A stretch of DNA of 64,000 bases from Falciphora oryzae (Eukaryota; Ascomycota; Sordariomycetes; Magnaporthales; Magnaporthaceae): positions 2,006,423-2,070,422 of the forward strand of contig JNVV01000001.1 of NCBI GenBank assembly GCA_000733355.1, written 5' to 3'. Both the position numbers and the translations under genes were made by a program. Shown here piece by piece: positions 22,218 through 33,300 of the stretch (the stretch's first letter is position 1; every line of letters begins with the position of its first letter). Below the pieces are notes generated by a model, which was not told the origin of the DNA, searched no databases, and saw only the letters and a program-made list of their open reading frames with translations.

Positions 22218-24902
22218 ATGGCCGAGAGCTCAGAGCAGCAGCCAGCGCACAAGGATAGTCGACCCCTGGCGATAACACGGCTCAATGCTCGGGCTCTATC
22301 CCGATGGAACCGCGAGCAGGCGGCGGTGGCAGTCTACGACCCCCTCGTTCGCATCCGCGACTGGCAGCAGAAATCGGGTTCACCCGACCAGGCCAACGAC
22401 CCCACAGAAGCCGAAGGTGTAGAGCCCTCAAACGTCGCACAGCTTGTCCGCCAGAGCTGTGAATTCTTCGGGAATCTGGTTAGACACATCTTGCGCCAGG
22501 ATGTCCTACCCAGCGAGATCTCCAACAGCATCCGGGGAAGCTACGAAACCTTGATGCTCTGGGACGACGCTCACAAGGTCTCCGAGGGGGGACTGGATCC
22601 AGTGCTGGCCCTGAGCTCAAGCGTTCGGATATTGACTTCAAAATCCATCAGAAGAATCGCGAGACAGCTTACAAAAGGTGAGTGACCTTGCACATACAAG
22701 AGTCCCAATCTATCTAACCCGAATATCTATTTGTCGAAGACCTTGGTGGCCTCCCCGGTACAAGTCCACTGCTGCACTCTGCAGCAGTTTTGGATGAGGC
22801 TAGCGACCAGATAGCGCGCGACGAGGCACACGAGTGCGAATCCGAATCCAGCGACGATGCCTCTAGTGCCTCCACCGATATCCCTGATTGGAAAGATGTG
22901 TTTGAGGTCTCCAAAAACCTCGCCGCACATACCGAATGCCTTATGGACCTTGGCCCTCTTTACAGGAATCCTCCTCCAGATCTAAGTCTGAAGAACGTCA
23001 CGATGGAGTCCATAGGCGTCAAATCGGCTAGTGACCATCAAACGCAAAGCGCCGTCGACACCGAGTGGAGGGCTGATCGGGTTTATTGCGACCGCATATC
23101 TCAGCGGTTTCCGCATGCGCAAGAGAGCCTGGTTGCACGTCTGGGGCAAGCAAACTTGTCACGGTATCTTCGGTGCAAAAGCAAGAGGGACGGGGGCGAC
23201 GCTCAACCTGTTGCAGACGCGACGGTGGAAGCGGCTCGGGCCAACATCACTGCGGCCCCACCTAAGAAATGGAAAGACTTGGGCGTCAGGACCTCGCTTG
23301 GTCCGGAGTCCTTGAACAGCATCGTCGCGAAATATGCCAAGACGGTCATGTCTTACGGGCAGGGCAACGAGAAGACGAGCCGGATTCCCTCTATCTCGGA
23401 CAAGGCTCGAGGAGGGGAGCCTTTTGAGTGCTTTGTTTGTGGGGAGCCAGTCGTTGCCGTCAATGACGTCTTGTGGGAGTGAGAAAATGATCTGCTACTG
23501 CCGGATTCTAACGATGATCAGAAAAGTACTGACTTCAGTCTTACTTTCGCCAGGCAACATCTCCTGTCAGACCTCCAGCCTTACATCTGCCTCGACACTT
23601 CTTGTGAGCAATCAGAAGTCTTCGATAGCCGCGATTCCTGGATTTCCCACCTCGGTTCGGAGCATTACCACGAGTGGACCAGTTCGCCTTGCCCGTTGTG
23701 TGGCGAGCAGATGAAGGATGGAATGACTGCAATCACCGATCATCTTCGGTATCATCTCGAAGAACTGGCACTGGCCTGCGGCCCGTCTATAATCGCCCCC
23801 GGCTCCGGCTCCAACCACGAGTCCGGCTCCAACCACGAGTCCGGCTCCAACCACGAGTCCGGCTCCAACCACGAGTCCGGCTCCATTTACGAGTTCGGCT
23901 TCATTTACGAGTCTAGCTGTATTCCCGTACCTGGCTCTATTCCTGTGTCTAGCTCCATTCGCGATCCTAGCTCCATTCATGGTCCTGGCTCCATTCACGG
24001 TCCTAGCTCCATTTACGGTCCTAGCTCCATTTACGGTCCTAGCTCCATTTACGATCCTGGCTCCATTTACGGTCCTAGCTCCATTTACGATCCTAGCTCC
24101 ATTCACGATCCTAGCTCCATTCACGATCCTAGCTCCATTCACAAGCCTGGTTCTATTCCCATGCCTAGGTCGATGTACCTGCCTAGCTCTTATCACGAGC
24201 CCGACTTCGATCACGAGTCCGGCTCCGTTCACGAGTTCATTACTAGGCAAGAGTCGGAGAATGAGCACGAACTAGCCCAGGATCTAGAGCAAGGACCGAT
24301 GCCAACGAAGATGTCCTGTCCCTACAGGAAACGGAATCCACGACGGTTCAATGTCAGAGACCATAAGGCTTGCGCCTTGAATGGATTCATAGGCATCGCT
24401 CAGCTGAAGTACGTCTCGCCCCATTATGAATCTGCTACCAGCCTAGTGCGCATTAAAATCCAAGTAATATATTGACAGTTGCATCAGACGACACATCAAG
24501 AAGTTTCACAACTATCATGGCAACAAAATAAGGTGCCGTTGTTGCCAACATGAATTCCAAACTCGGGAAGAATTGGATAAGCATCAAACACGAGACTCGT
24601 GTACTCCCAGACCACCGCGAGAACCCGAAGACCCAGAGGACGGCTTTTCTCAAGGGATTGAAATGATTCTTAACACACGCAGGAAAGCTGGCCGAATTGA
24701 CACGTGGGAAGCCCTGTGGAGGGTGCTATTCCCTAGCGACGCAGTGCCGTCGTCGGGTAAGTTAATTACACTTATCCATCTGTATGATCACGTCGCAAGT
24801 TGACATAGCTGACGTTTTATGAGCCTCAAAGACTTTGTTCCTATTGTAGAGAGTTTTGAGAATCAGCTCATTAAAGCGCCCTTGGGCGGAGACTGGACTT
24901 GA
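22218..24902 (+). CDS. AcuF-like C2H2 zinc-finger protein with 24 hexapeptide repeats
   Basis: Exons 22218-22677, 22740-23478, 23554-24408, 24479-24756 and 24832-24902, 800 residues. The N-terminal region (RALSRWN, QLVRQSCEFFGNLVRHILRQ) resembles other fungal proteins of this kind. A zinc-finger array begins near residue 385 with CFVCG, DLQPYICLDTSC, a HxxxxH pair, CPLCG and HLRYHLEEL. Residues 484-628 are 24 tandem hexapeptides of GSNHES / SSIYGP / SSIHDP type. The C-terminus carries the widespread fungal motif CPYRKRNPRRFNVRDHKAC, a last C2H2-like unit (RRHIKKFH, CRCCQHEF) and DFVPIVESFE near the end. Proteins with this ending are common in NLR-rich gene sets; no biochemical role is established. 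Without the last intron the frame stops at 24803. Confidence 0.75.
23807..24238 (+). repeat. Coding minisatellite, 24 units of 18 bp
   Basis: Twenty-four contiguous 18-bp units with no indel (432 bp). The first four are nearly identical (GGCTCCAACCACGAGTCC). Units 9-19 form a second homogeneous class (AGCTCCATTYACGRTCCT). Edge units are more diverged. All keep the reading frame of the zinc-finger protein. Confidence 0.95.
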
Positions 24903-25386
24903 ACACATTATCGTTCGGCACAATCTAGACTAGCTAATGCATGTGGATAGGTAGATATAGCTCAATAGTTTCCCGAGAAGATAAGTAAAAGCCTCGTTGT
25001 TAGCCCAGAGTGCCTAGGCTTACTTGTAAGGCTGGAAACTTGAGCAGGGGAGGATCGGCACGGTGTGCATACGTCTTCAGACGGGCATGCTGCGGCAGGC
25101 GCCACGGCGCTTGGGTGTCCAATCGCGTGGAAGATGTAGATAAAACGAATGTCGGGCACCTTAGGTGCTTGTGTGCCTGGTCATGGGGGCTTACACTATG
25201 CATGTTGGCTGCTGCAGGCCTTTGGGGGGCTTGGCGAACACTGCCACCCCCGAATGGCGCTTTGCATTCGGCCATTTTCTTTTTGTTTGAACATACCGCC
25301 GTCAATTCCACTATCTCATAGCATTCCTGGATGATAAGCGCTGTCCAAGCTCGGCCATCTCACTGCTCACAACAGATTTCTCATCA
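24903..25386. other. Intergenic region between the zinc-finger and DUF7580 genes
   Basis: About 480 bp with no supported gene. The two flanking genes point the same way, so this holds the 3' end of one and the promoter of the next. Confidence 0.5.
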
Positions 25387-27491
25387 ATGGCGGAGCTGGC
25401 CCTGGGAGCCCTGGGGCTGGTCCCTCTCATCGGCAGCGCCTACACGGGCATTCGGGCGGCAAAAAGGAAGTTCAGGTCATTCCAGAAGTACTCGGGCGAG
25501 GTCAGGCGGATCTGCAACTCGCTTGACATTGAAAAGGCATCTTTCAGAAACCAGACTCGACTGGTGCTTCAACTGGCCCTGGGGGACCGGGATGGCGTCG
25601 GGGAGGATATTGAAGCCATTCTTGGCTGCCGCGACGGGACTCTGGCCGCCAGGCTGGGGCTCGAGGAGAGGCTGGTGGCATGTCTTGCAGATAGCTACGA
25701 GGCTTGCCGGGCTGCGTTTGAGCAAATCTCTGCAGACATCGATTGTCTTGAGCAGCAGCTTGATGGTTACGAGAGCCCCTATCTTGACGTGGAACCGGTA
25801 GGATCGCCCATTCGTCCAAACAGCCTTTTTGCTCTTTTTTGACATTCACCACAGGAAAAGAAAGATCGGATCAAGGCCGGCTTAAAGTACGCCTTCAGCG
25901 AAGCAAAGTGCAAGGAGCTGCTCGCCAGCCTCCGTGCCTCCAACAGCGACCTGGAGCGGCTCCGCAAAGAAAGACTCGAGCTCAGCCAGTCGTGCACGTC
26001 TAGTTCTCGCCCGCGGGCAGTTCGAGGCGGCGAGCTGCAGCCAGCACGACTACACCAAGAGTTCGACTCATTCCTCAAGATCCGCAGCGCAAGCCGGAGC
26101 ATGCACCACGCGCTCGCCACAGCGTATGCTGCGGCCAAGACACCGACACGGCACTGTGCTGGACTCTTCATCGACGCCTCAAAGGAAATGGATGATGTTA
26201 CCAGTACGGTTATGCTGCTGTGTCGATGTGATGGGTAAGTGACTGGCCATGCTGTGCAGTGGGAATACCCCTTATAGTGTATGCTAAGTGTCGAGATAAT
26301 CTTTGCGGCAGCCTGTTGGCCGAGAGCAAGCTATGCCTCCAAGTCGTGTCTCGGAACAGATTGGTTGACAGTGGCATCTACACGCCCGAGAGCACCGAGA
26401 TGAGGCCGACAGCTAAACGGAGAGTCCGCTTCGCCGACGACCTTGGTCCGGAGGCCCCCCTCGCCACACCCCTCACCCCGTGCAGTGCAGACACAACGCC
26501 GGACCCTAGCTTGGCTCATCAACAAAACGACCACTTGGTGGATCTCGGAAAGTCGGTCGCGCTGTGCGCAGATCTGCACCGCGGCCACCAAACACAGAAG
26601 GGGAAAGCCCGGGAAAGGCGGACTGGAGAGTCTGGCTGCATTGGATTCATCGACTCAACGGACGACTTCCGGCACACTTTCTTTAGCACGGGAGGGGATA
26701 CGAAGCACCCCCAGCTTCAGGGCCGGGCCGGGAACTTCATGCCACTCGACTCGATCTTAAATTACGATCTGACGACCAGATTCACGCCCGCCGACCAGCT
26801 TAGGCTGGCCCACAGCATCTCCTCGGCGTTTCTGAAATTTCTTAATACTCCGTGGACGCCTGAAATCTGGAACACCAGGAACCTCTTCATCGTCCAAGAT
26901 CACGCCAACATCAAGAAGGGTTTGAGGACGCTTCACCTCCGCGCCGATATAACCTCGGGCACCCGCGACTGTCAGACGCTAAGAGGAGACGAGCCTGTGG
27001 GCATGGATGGGGTCGAGGGGGATGGGGGCAATAATAAGATGAACACCGGAATGCCGTCAGGGGCGACCCTCGTAGATGATGAGGACGCCGGCGAGGACGG
27101 CAGCGACGATGATGACCAGGACTTCGGCGGCAACAGCAGCTCCTGCAACGCCCTATCGACCGCCATGCTCGAGCACGGAGTCAAGAGCCTGCCGCTCTTC
27201 GGCCTCGCCGTGATCCTCCTGCAGATCGACCGCTGGACCCAGGTCCACGAAAACGACCTCGTCAAGGTCCGGCGGCTGGCCTACCGCTCCGCGAGCCGTC
27301 TCGGCCCGCGGTACGACCGGCTAGTCCTCAAGTGCCTCGAGTGCGAATTCGAGGCCAGGAGCAACACCGGCCGCCGCCTGCACTCGATCGCCAAGCCCCG
27401 ACTGCAGGACTCGGTGTACCGCGAGGTCGTGTGCGAGCTGTCCGATCTGATCAGGGCTACTGGTGCCTTGAGTCTTGACAATGGTGGTTAG
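25387..27491 (+). CDS. DUF7580 domain protein (HeLo-like N-terminus, pseudokinase-like C-terminus)
   Basis: Exons 25387-25797, 25855-26234 and 26312-27491, 656 residues. The N-terminus (MAELALGALGLVPLIGSAY, then RKFRSFQKYSGEVRRI) is the helical start typical of DUF7580 proteins and resembles HeLo/prion-inhibition-type bundles. The C-terminal half has the DUF7580 signature FLNTPWTPEIWNTRNLFIVQ, then LPLFGLAVILLQI and RYDRLVLKCLECEFEAR, which looks like a degenerate kinase C-lobe. An acidic stretch (DDEDAGEDGSDDDDQ, about residues 525-540) sits between. These proteins are abundant in filamentous fungi near NLR and incompatibility genes; the function is not established. No catalytic kinase residues (HRD, DFG) are seen. 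The joins preserve phase and the model ends at the natural TAG. Confidence 0.75.
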
Positions 27492-28533
27492 ATGAAAGGT
27501 GGTATACCCCGGGGCAGGAAAGCGATTTTGCGGTGAAATCTTGAAATCGCGGACGGATCATGCACCGAAAGAGGACTGCGACATCTGCTCAGTTGCATGT
27601 TAATAACTTGACGGTATTGTGCCACTTGGAATTTTTCCCATTTCTTTGCTGGGTCTAATTGTAATGATAGCTGGTGTTCATTGGTATAGCCGGTCTTGCT
27701 TTTGTCATTGTTTGAGATCCAGGGCTATAAATGATTGTGATAGAAATCGGCCTGATCATTATAGTCTCGATTCCGGATGCTAAAAGCAGGCGCTGGCGAG
27801 ATTGCCCTCTGCTCCCGCCCATGCAGATTCGAAGATGAGTATGTTGGCTGAAAGGGCTCGGCACAGGGTGACGGCTGCGCCTCGGAGGAACTTTCAAGAA
27901 CCCCCTAGCGTGCCGTGTTCTATTGCCGTGACAAACGATCTGAATTTTAGACGCGAGATGAATGCTATTGACTTGTCATCCGAACCAAGGTGGAGATGAG
28001 AGCGGTCTGGAAATATCCATCGTTTTTCTGGACGGCAAGCTCCGTAGATTTGGCTTTGGGACGGCGGGGGAGGCAGGTCTTGCTTAGGCCTCTAGCTTTT
28101 CGATTCTTCCTACCCTGGTAAACAAGAGGAAGTGATAATGGTGATCATATTGGTCTGGTGACCGGGACGTAGAATAACCGCTAAACTCGTGAAGGTGACG
28201 AACTCGCATGGGAGAATGTCCCAACTCTGTTCCTTCGCAGGGCCGAGACTCCTCAAGGCTGCCGGATCACGCGTCAAAGCTGGAGAGATCTCCGGGATAG
28301 AATGTGTCTGTCTTCGACATTAACAGCACCGAGACAGAACTACCACGCTGCTTTCATCCACCAGAAACAGACCTTAGCCACCATATATCACCACCTTCGT
28401 AAGTGCTGCCGGGAGCAGGGCTGCGGTATCACCCCCAGATACACAGACCATTGACGAGGGGAAAAACACTGGCCAACATCCTCGAACCCTCCAAGAAAGA
28501 TCCAGCAAGATACGCGACGCGGCGCTCGTCAGA
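27492..28533. other. Gene-free stretch before the cysteine-rich gene
   Basis: About 1 kb, less GC-rich than the flanking coding DNA, with no supported open frame. It contains the 3' end of the DUF7580 gene and the promoter of the next gene. Confidence 0.5.
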
Positions 28534-28998
28534 ATGCTGCCGGCAGGTCTAGGGCACGCCTTTGTCGTCCCCACCGACCTCGAGGACGGCGTCTGGGCCT
28601 TCAAGCTCGGCGCAGCGGCAGCCCCCGCGCGGGCCCCGAGGCCCAATACCCCGCTGGCCGGGCAGCAGCACGGGCCGCCACCGCTGCCGAACCCGGTGCT
28701 GCAGTGCGGCAGCGGCTTCGTCAACGGGGCCGAGTTCGCGGTGGCGCGGTCCAACCCCAACCAGGTGTGCGATCAGGGCCGGTCCTACCCGGCCGGCGTC
28801 GGCATCGTGGTGGCGCAGGGCAGCGCGCTGGCCTATATGTGCAATGCGGGCGCCGAGAACCGGTGCTGGCGCCAGGAGTTCGACGAGACCAACGGCATTA
28901 TTGATGGCGGGTGCGGCAGCGGCCGTGTTGGCATGGTCCACGTCCAGAAGTACAGCAAGAGCTACGGCAGGGCGAGCCGCGGGGACAACATTTGTTGA
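28534..28998 (+). CDS. Small cysteine-rich, secreted-like protein
   Basis: 154 residues from the first ATG. The start MLPAGLGHA/FVVPTDL looks like the last part of a signal peptide with a cleavage site after GHA, but is too short to act as a full one. Six cysteines at 58, 79, 103, 111, 127 and 154 could form three disulfides; the last residue is Cys. The mature region (CGSGFVNGAEFAV, AYMCNAG, GMVHVQKYSKSYGR) has no family I can name. It could be an effector-like or cell-wall protein. An upstream exon, or a lost initiator (in-frame ATA at 28510), may explain the short leader. Confidence 0.55.
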   Translation: MLPAGLGHAFVVPTDLEDGVWAFKLGAAAAPARAPRPNTPLAGQQHGPPPLPNPVLQCGSGFVNGAEFAVARSNPNQVCDQGRSYPAGVGIVVAQGSALAYMCNAGAENRCWRQEFDETNGIIDGGCGSGRVGMVHVQKYSKSYGRASRGDNIC

Positions 28999-29287
28999 AA
29001 GGGGCGAAGGGCGGGGATGGGGAGGGCGTTGGGAATATTTAATCATGCAGATCAGGCTTATGATATTGATTTTGATGCCAAGGGACACGCTGCTGCTTGA
29101 TGATAGGAAACAGAACAATACGCAACTGCCGTCAATATCAAACCGGTATCCCTCGGAAGATGCAGCAGGATTTACTGTTCCCATTTCTGATGTTTGAAAC
29201 ATTTGCCATCATACTGTCAGGCCAGGTTGTCCCCAGTCCGCCTTGGCATAATCAGAAATCGCAGGCAGAAAAGCGGCCTCGCCAGCC

Positions 29288-29761
29288 TCAATTTCTCTTC
29301 ACCGCAGCACGTCTCCCCTGATCACCATCAAGCCCAACACCGAGGACGACAGCAAGGCGCGTGAACCCCATGAGCGCGGTGTTGAGGACGGTAAACCAGT
29401 CCATCCCGAGCCAGCGGGCCGGGCTGGCGAGGACGCCGCGGGCGCCGAGCGCGACGACCATGCCGTACGTGTGGCCGGCGTCCCAGGCGAGCAGGGCGGC
29501 GTTGACGCGGCGCCAATTCGACACCGAGCTGCTTGAAAGCAGCAGCACGTTCAGCAGCGCGACGGTGCCGAAGGCGCCCGCCAGCTGGGCCATGGTGGTG
29601 TGGTGCAGCGCGTCCGGGTTTGCGAAGGGGGAGTAGGACCGCAGCATCTGGTCCGGGTCCGTGGCCGCGACGTAGCACGCCCCCACGGCCATGACGGTGT
29701 CGAGCCAGAGGAGCGTCGCGCGGTAGAACAAGGGTATGGGGTGAGGGGATGGAGGTGCCAT
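29288..29761 (-). CDS. DUF7704-like four-helix membrane protein
   Basis: Single exon, 157 residues. Four hydrophobic segments at about 9-31 (after IPLFYRATLLWLD), 56-77, 87-107 and 118-142. The pattern IPLFYR...LLWLDT, MAQLAG, LLAWDAGH and WFTVLN matches the small fungal integral membrane family DUF7704. Function unknown. It converges on the cysteine-rich gene, with about 290 bp between the stops. Confidence 0.65.
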   Translation of the reverse strand: MAPPSPHPIPLFYRATLLWLDTVMAVGACYVAATDPDQMLRSYSPFANPDALHHTTMAQLAGAFGTVALLNVLLLSSSSVSNWRRVNAALLAWDAGHTYGMVVALGARGVLASPARWLGMDWFTVLNTALMGFTRLAVVLGVGLDGDQGRRAAVKRN

Positions 29762-30327
29762 TGTGCTGTTCGGGGGTTTTGTTTCTGGATTTGACGTGCC
29801 GGCCGAGTCGCGATAGTTGGTGTTTATGACGGAGGTTTCAGGTTGCCGTGGGATCTTTACGTGACTTTACTTTTCAACTTGGGTGTAGCCGTCAATTCTC
29901 GAGGCATGCGGACCAACGCAGTATTTCAGCATGTTACATCAAGCTGTGTCAGCAGGCGCAGGCGGGGATACCCAGAGTTTGGACGATCAAGCATGGTCTC
30001 GGCGTCAGCGCCAATGAATCCTTCAAGAGGATGGGTTTGCTCCTGGTTGCGAATTTGCGAGCCCCTGGCTTATACATAACTTGTGCAGGGCAATGGAGCA
30101 ATATAAGCAGCTAATAAACCAAATGCACCCCGGCCATCGATCCCTTCGCATCTGCAAATCCGAGCTGGATCATCCTCCACCAGCCCTAGGTGGCGGGCAT
30201 GGCTCTAATCTGATGCCAAGGCACCAGATCTCGTCGTCTAGCCTTTCAAGTCTTTACCCGCGATGGAAAGACGGAAAGTCGACAATTACATACTTTCACG
30301 CTACCACCCCCTGTCTAATTCTCCAAT
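29762..30327. other. Intergenic region between two minus-strand genes
   Basis: About 570 bp containing the DUF7704 promoter and the 3' end of the receptor gene. No gene seen. Confidence 0.5.
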
Positions 30328-33300
30328 TCAAAAGCGCAGACCATTCTTAACAATGGCTACCTCTCCTTGCTTTGGGCAAAAGAAGGTCGCATCCACGCCG
30401 TTTCCAACCCGCGCCATGTGTGCCGTCGTGGTATTGAGCCAATCCCGAGGCAGAAAGAAGTGCCGGCGTAGTCCAACGAGGTCCAAGTCCGGCCTCGGAA
30501 CTGTCTGACCTGCGGCGCCATCACCACCGCGCGTGGCTGGCGTCGTCCCAATCGAGCTAACGTCGTATGAGAACACCCATCCGTCTAGCCCGAGAAAGAT
30601 CAAGTTGCCTCCTTTCGACCCGAGGAGCAGTTTGACCTTGGAGCCTACCTCCGCTGGAAGTTCTTGCCGGTATTGGTTTTGGTCGTCAGGACTCGGGTTT
30701 GGAGCGGACGGGGTGGAAGCGGTAGCACTCATGTTGCCTTTGATGTCGACTAAATGTAACTCGACACCCGCGTGAGACACCATCGCCCAGGGAACATCGT
30801 CCGTCGACACGGCCAGGATTCTTTGGCTTCCGTCGTTTATCGGGGCTGACCACACGACGTTTCTGCAGCGGCGGAACCTCTGCGGGCTCGGCGAGGAGCT
30901 CCTGTAGACCTCCTGGCTTCCATCTGAAGGCTCACTTTCGCGTGAGAGCGACGGCTCGGAGTCCTCGACGCTCGACTGTGGCTGCCTGGGACCCGCAGCG
31001 TCCGTATCCAGCTCTCTCCCTGATAGCCAGTCCACAGCATGGCTCTTGAGACCACGAAAGCAGACAAGGCGGTCTGGCTGCGTCGGATTCTGGCACCAGT
31101 GTCGTTGTTCCTTTCCCTCACGCGACGGAGAAGTGAACAACTCCTGCTTCCTCTTCAGGTCCCATAGCCGCTCTCTTTGGCCAGTGCTGACCCATATCAA
31201 CTTCTCATCAGGATGGAAGGTGAGCTGTCTGACGGGCTCGCCCAGGCGGCAGTCAAGAGCTGGAAACACTGCCCATCTGCCTTTAAACCCGGTATCAGCA
31301 GAATCTGTCCTGTTGATGCTGGTGGTGACGTCGTTGGCCGCGGGCTTGTCTCCCTCCTTGATCTGGAGCTTCTTCACGATGAGGTGCCCGGAGTCGTCAC
31401 ACGAGGCTAGGTATTTGCCAGACGCCGACCATGCAAGCAACGAGACTTCAGTAAAAGCTGAGTGCGAATGCACCTTGCGCAGCCGTTTCCCTCCGTCGAG
31501 GGCGTCATGAATGATAACCGACCCGTCCTCGCGTGCGCAAGCGAAGAATTTGTCCTCGGGTCCCAACGCAATGGCGGTGATGGTTGAGTTCGGGCTAGAT
31601 TGAGAGGAGATCACAGGCTGAGTCAACATAGAACTGCCCGCAGTGCTCGTGGAGTCTTCGTTGTCCTGGTCGTCAGACTGTACGAGTGCGTCGGGCTCCC
31701 AGACGTTACAAACGGACCCCCGCACGTCGTAGAAACGCTGACTGTCGGGACTGAAAGCTGTAGCTGTGCTCGGATCACCGCTGTTGGCCAGTCGGTAGAG
31801 GAGGCTGAGATGCGGAGTCGCCCAAATGCTGATCATCCCGTTGGACTCCACCGTGAGGAGAAGAGACCCGTCCTCCGAGATGGTCATGTCGCGAGCCCGG
31901 ACGTTGGGGTACTCAAGGATGTCGTCGTCTGGGAGCGCCCATTCCCAAAAACTGGTGTCGTTGCAGAGGATCAGCAGCCGGCTGCCATCTGGGTGCCACA
32001 CCAACTGCTCGGGGTCCATAAGGGGGTCGGAGAAGCCACGACTGCGACATCTCATGGGCGACTTTCCTCGGTTCCGCGAGTCCTCCACAATGGGCGTCCT
32101 CCCACGCCATGCCATGGCCACCCTAGAAAGGTCGGGACTAATTGCTTGCCTCCAGGGCGACCCCTGGTACCCCGAGTCTAGCCCCAGACTTTCAAGTTGC
32201 ACGGCTTGCGTCACGCCCGACTCCAGCTCGATGGACTGTATAACACAGTTGTCTAGTGCTACCTTGAGCTCAGTCTCACCAGGCCCAAATTCCAGGCTTT
32301 GAACAATGGCTTCGTATACCTTGGAGATCCTATGAAGCCTCTTTCCCGTCGAGACCTCCCATACTGAGTAGGAGCTGTAGCCCGAAGCGGCCAGCTTATT
32401 CCCAGCTCGACCGATCGCCATCATAGAGACGTACTCTCCGTGGTCTAAATTGCGTACCCTCTCGCAGGTCTGAGCGCTCCAGACGGCGATGTAGCCGGCG
32501 CTGCTGACCAGTGTGAAAAAATAGCTCTCCGTTGCGAGTACGTCATTGACGAACTCATCATTGCCGACCACTACGCTCGCGAGGCAGTCGTCCCAGGCCT
32601 CGGACGGCAGGCCGCTGACTGACAATCGATCTGATCGAGCAAATGGCGATACGGAGCGGCCATAATTCTTGCCGACCATTGAGTGCGCAGGGCACATCGG
32701 AGGTATGTTGCGGTAGACTGAGGAAGGGCTGCAAACGAGGTTAGCGGCGAACTTGCCAGCTATGCGTATGAAGTCTGTTGCCCAGAGCCGAACCCAGTCA
32801 AGTGAGTCTTGGGCGGCCGGACTCGCTGGGCCACTCGCTGCCGTAGAGATGTTAAGGTCGAGCAGGATGCTGCAACTCGACCTTTTGGCGAACTTTTTTA
32901 TGTGTTTGGCTGATCGGACCAGAGTCGCCATCTTGCGCGAAAGAGCAACCCCTTCAATCCAAGACAAGCAATATTTGAGCAGAAAAGCCTTCAGGGCTTC
33001 GATCACAGCGGGGCTGTCGGTGCTCGAGCGTGACAGGTGATATGCCCACTGAGAGGTCGCATATTCCAAGAGGGCGTGGTCCTTCGCCATCGCTGCCAGT
33101 TGGTTCGATGACGGCGCGTTCTCTGCTTGACCCCACGACGGTGAAATGTCACTAAAGCGTCTCTTCCACTGCTCGTCGCTGAGGTACCTCAGACAGGCCA
33201 GGGTAACATATTCATGAGCTCGTTTGGCGTCGATCCAAGGTGGCCTGCCGTCTTCGCCGCCATGAAGCAGAAACTCCCGTGCCGTTGTGTGGATGAGAGA

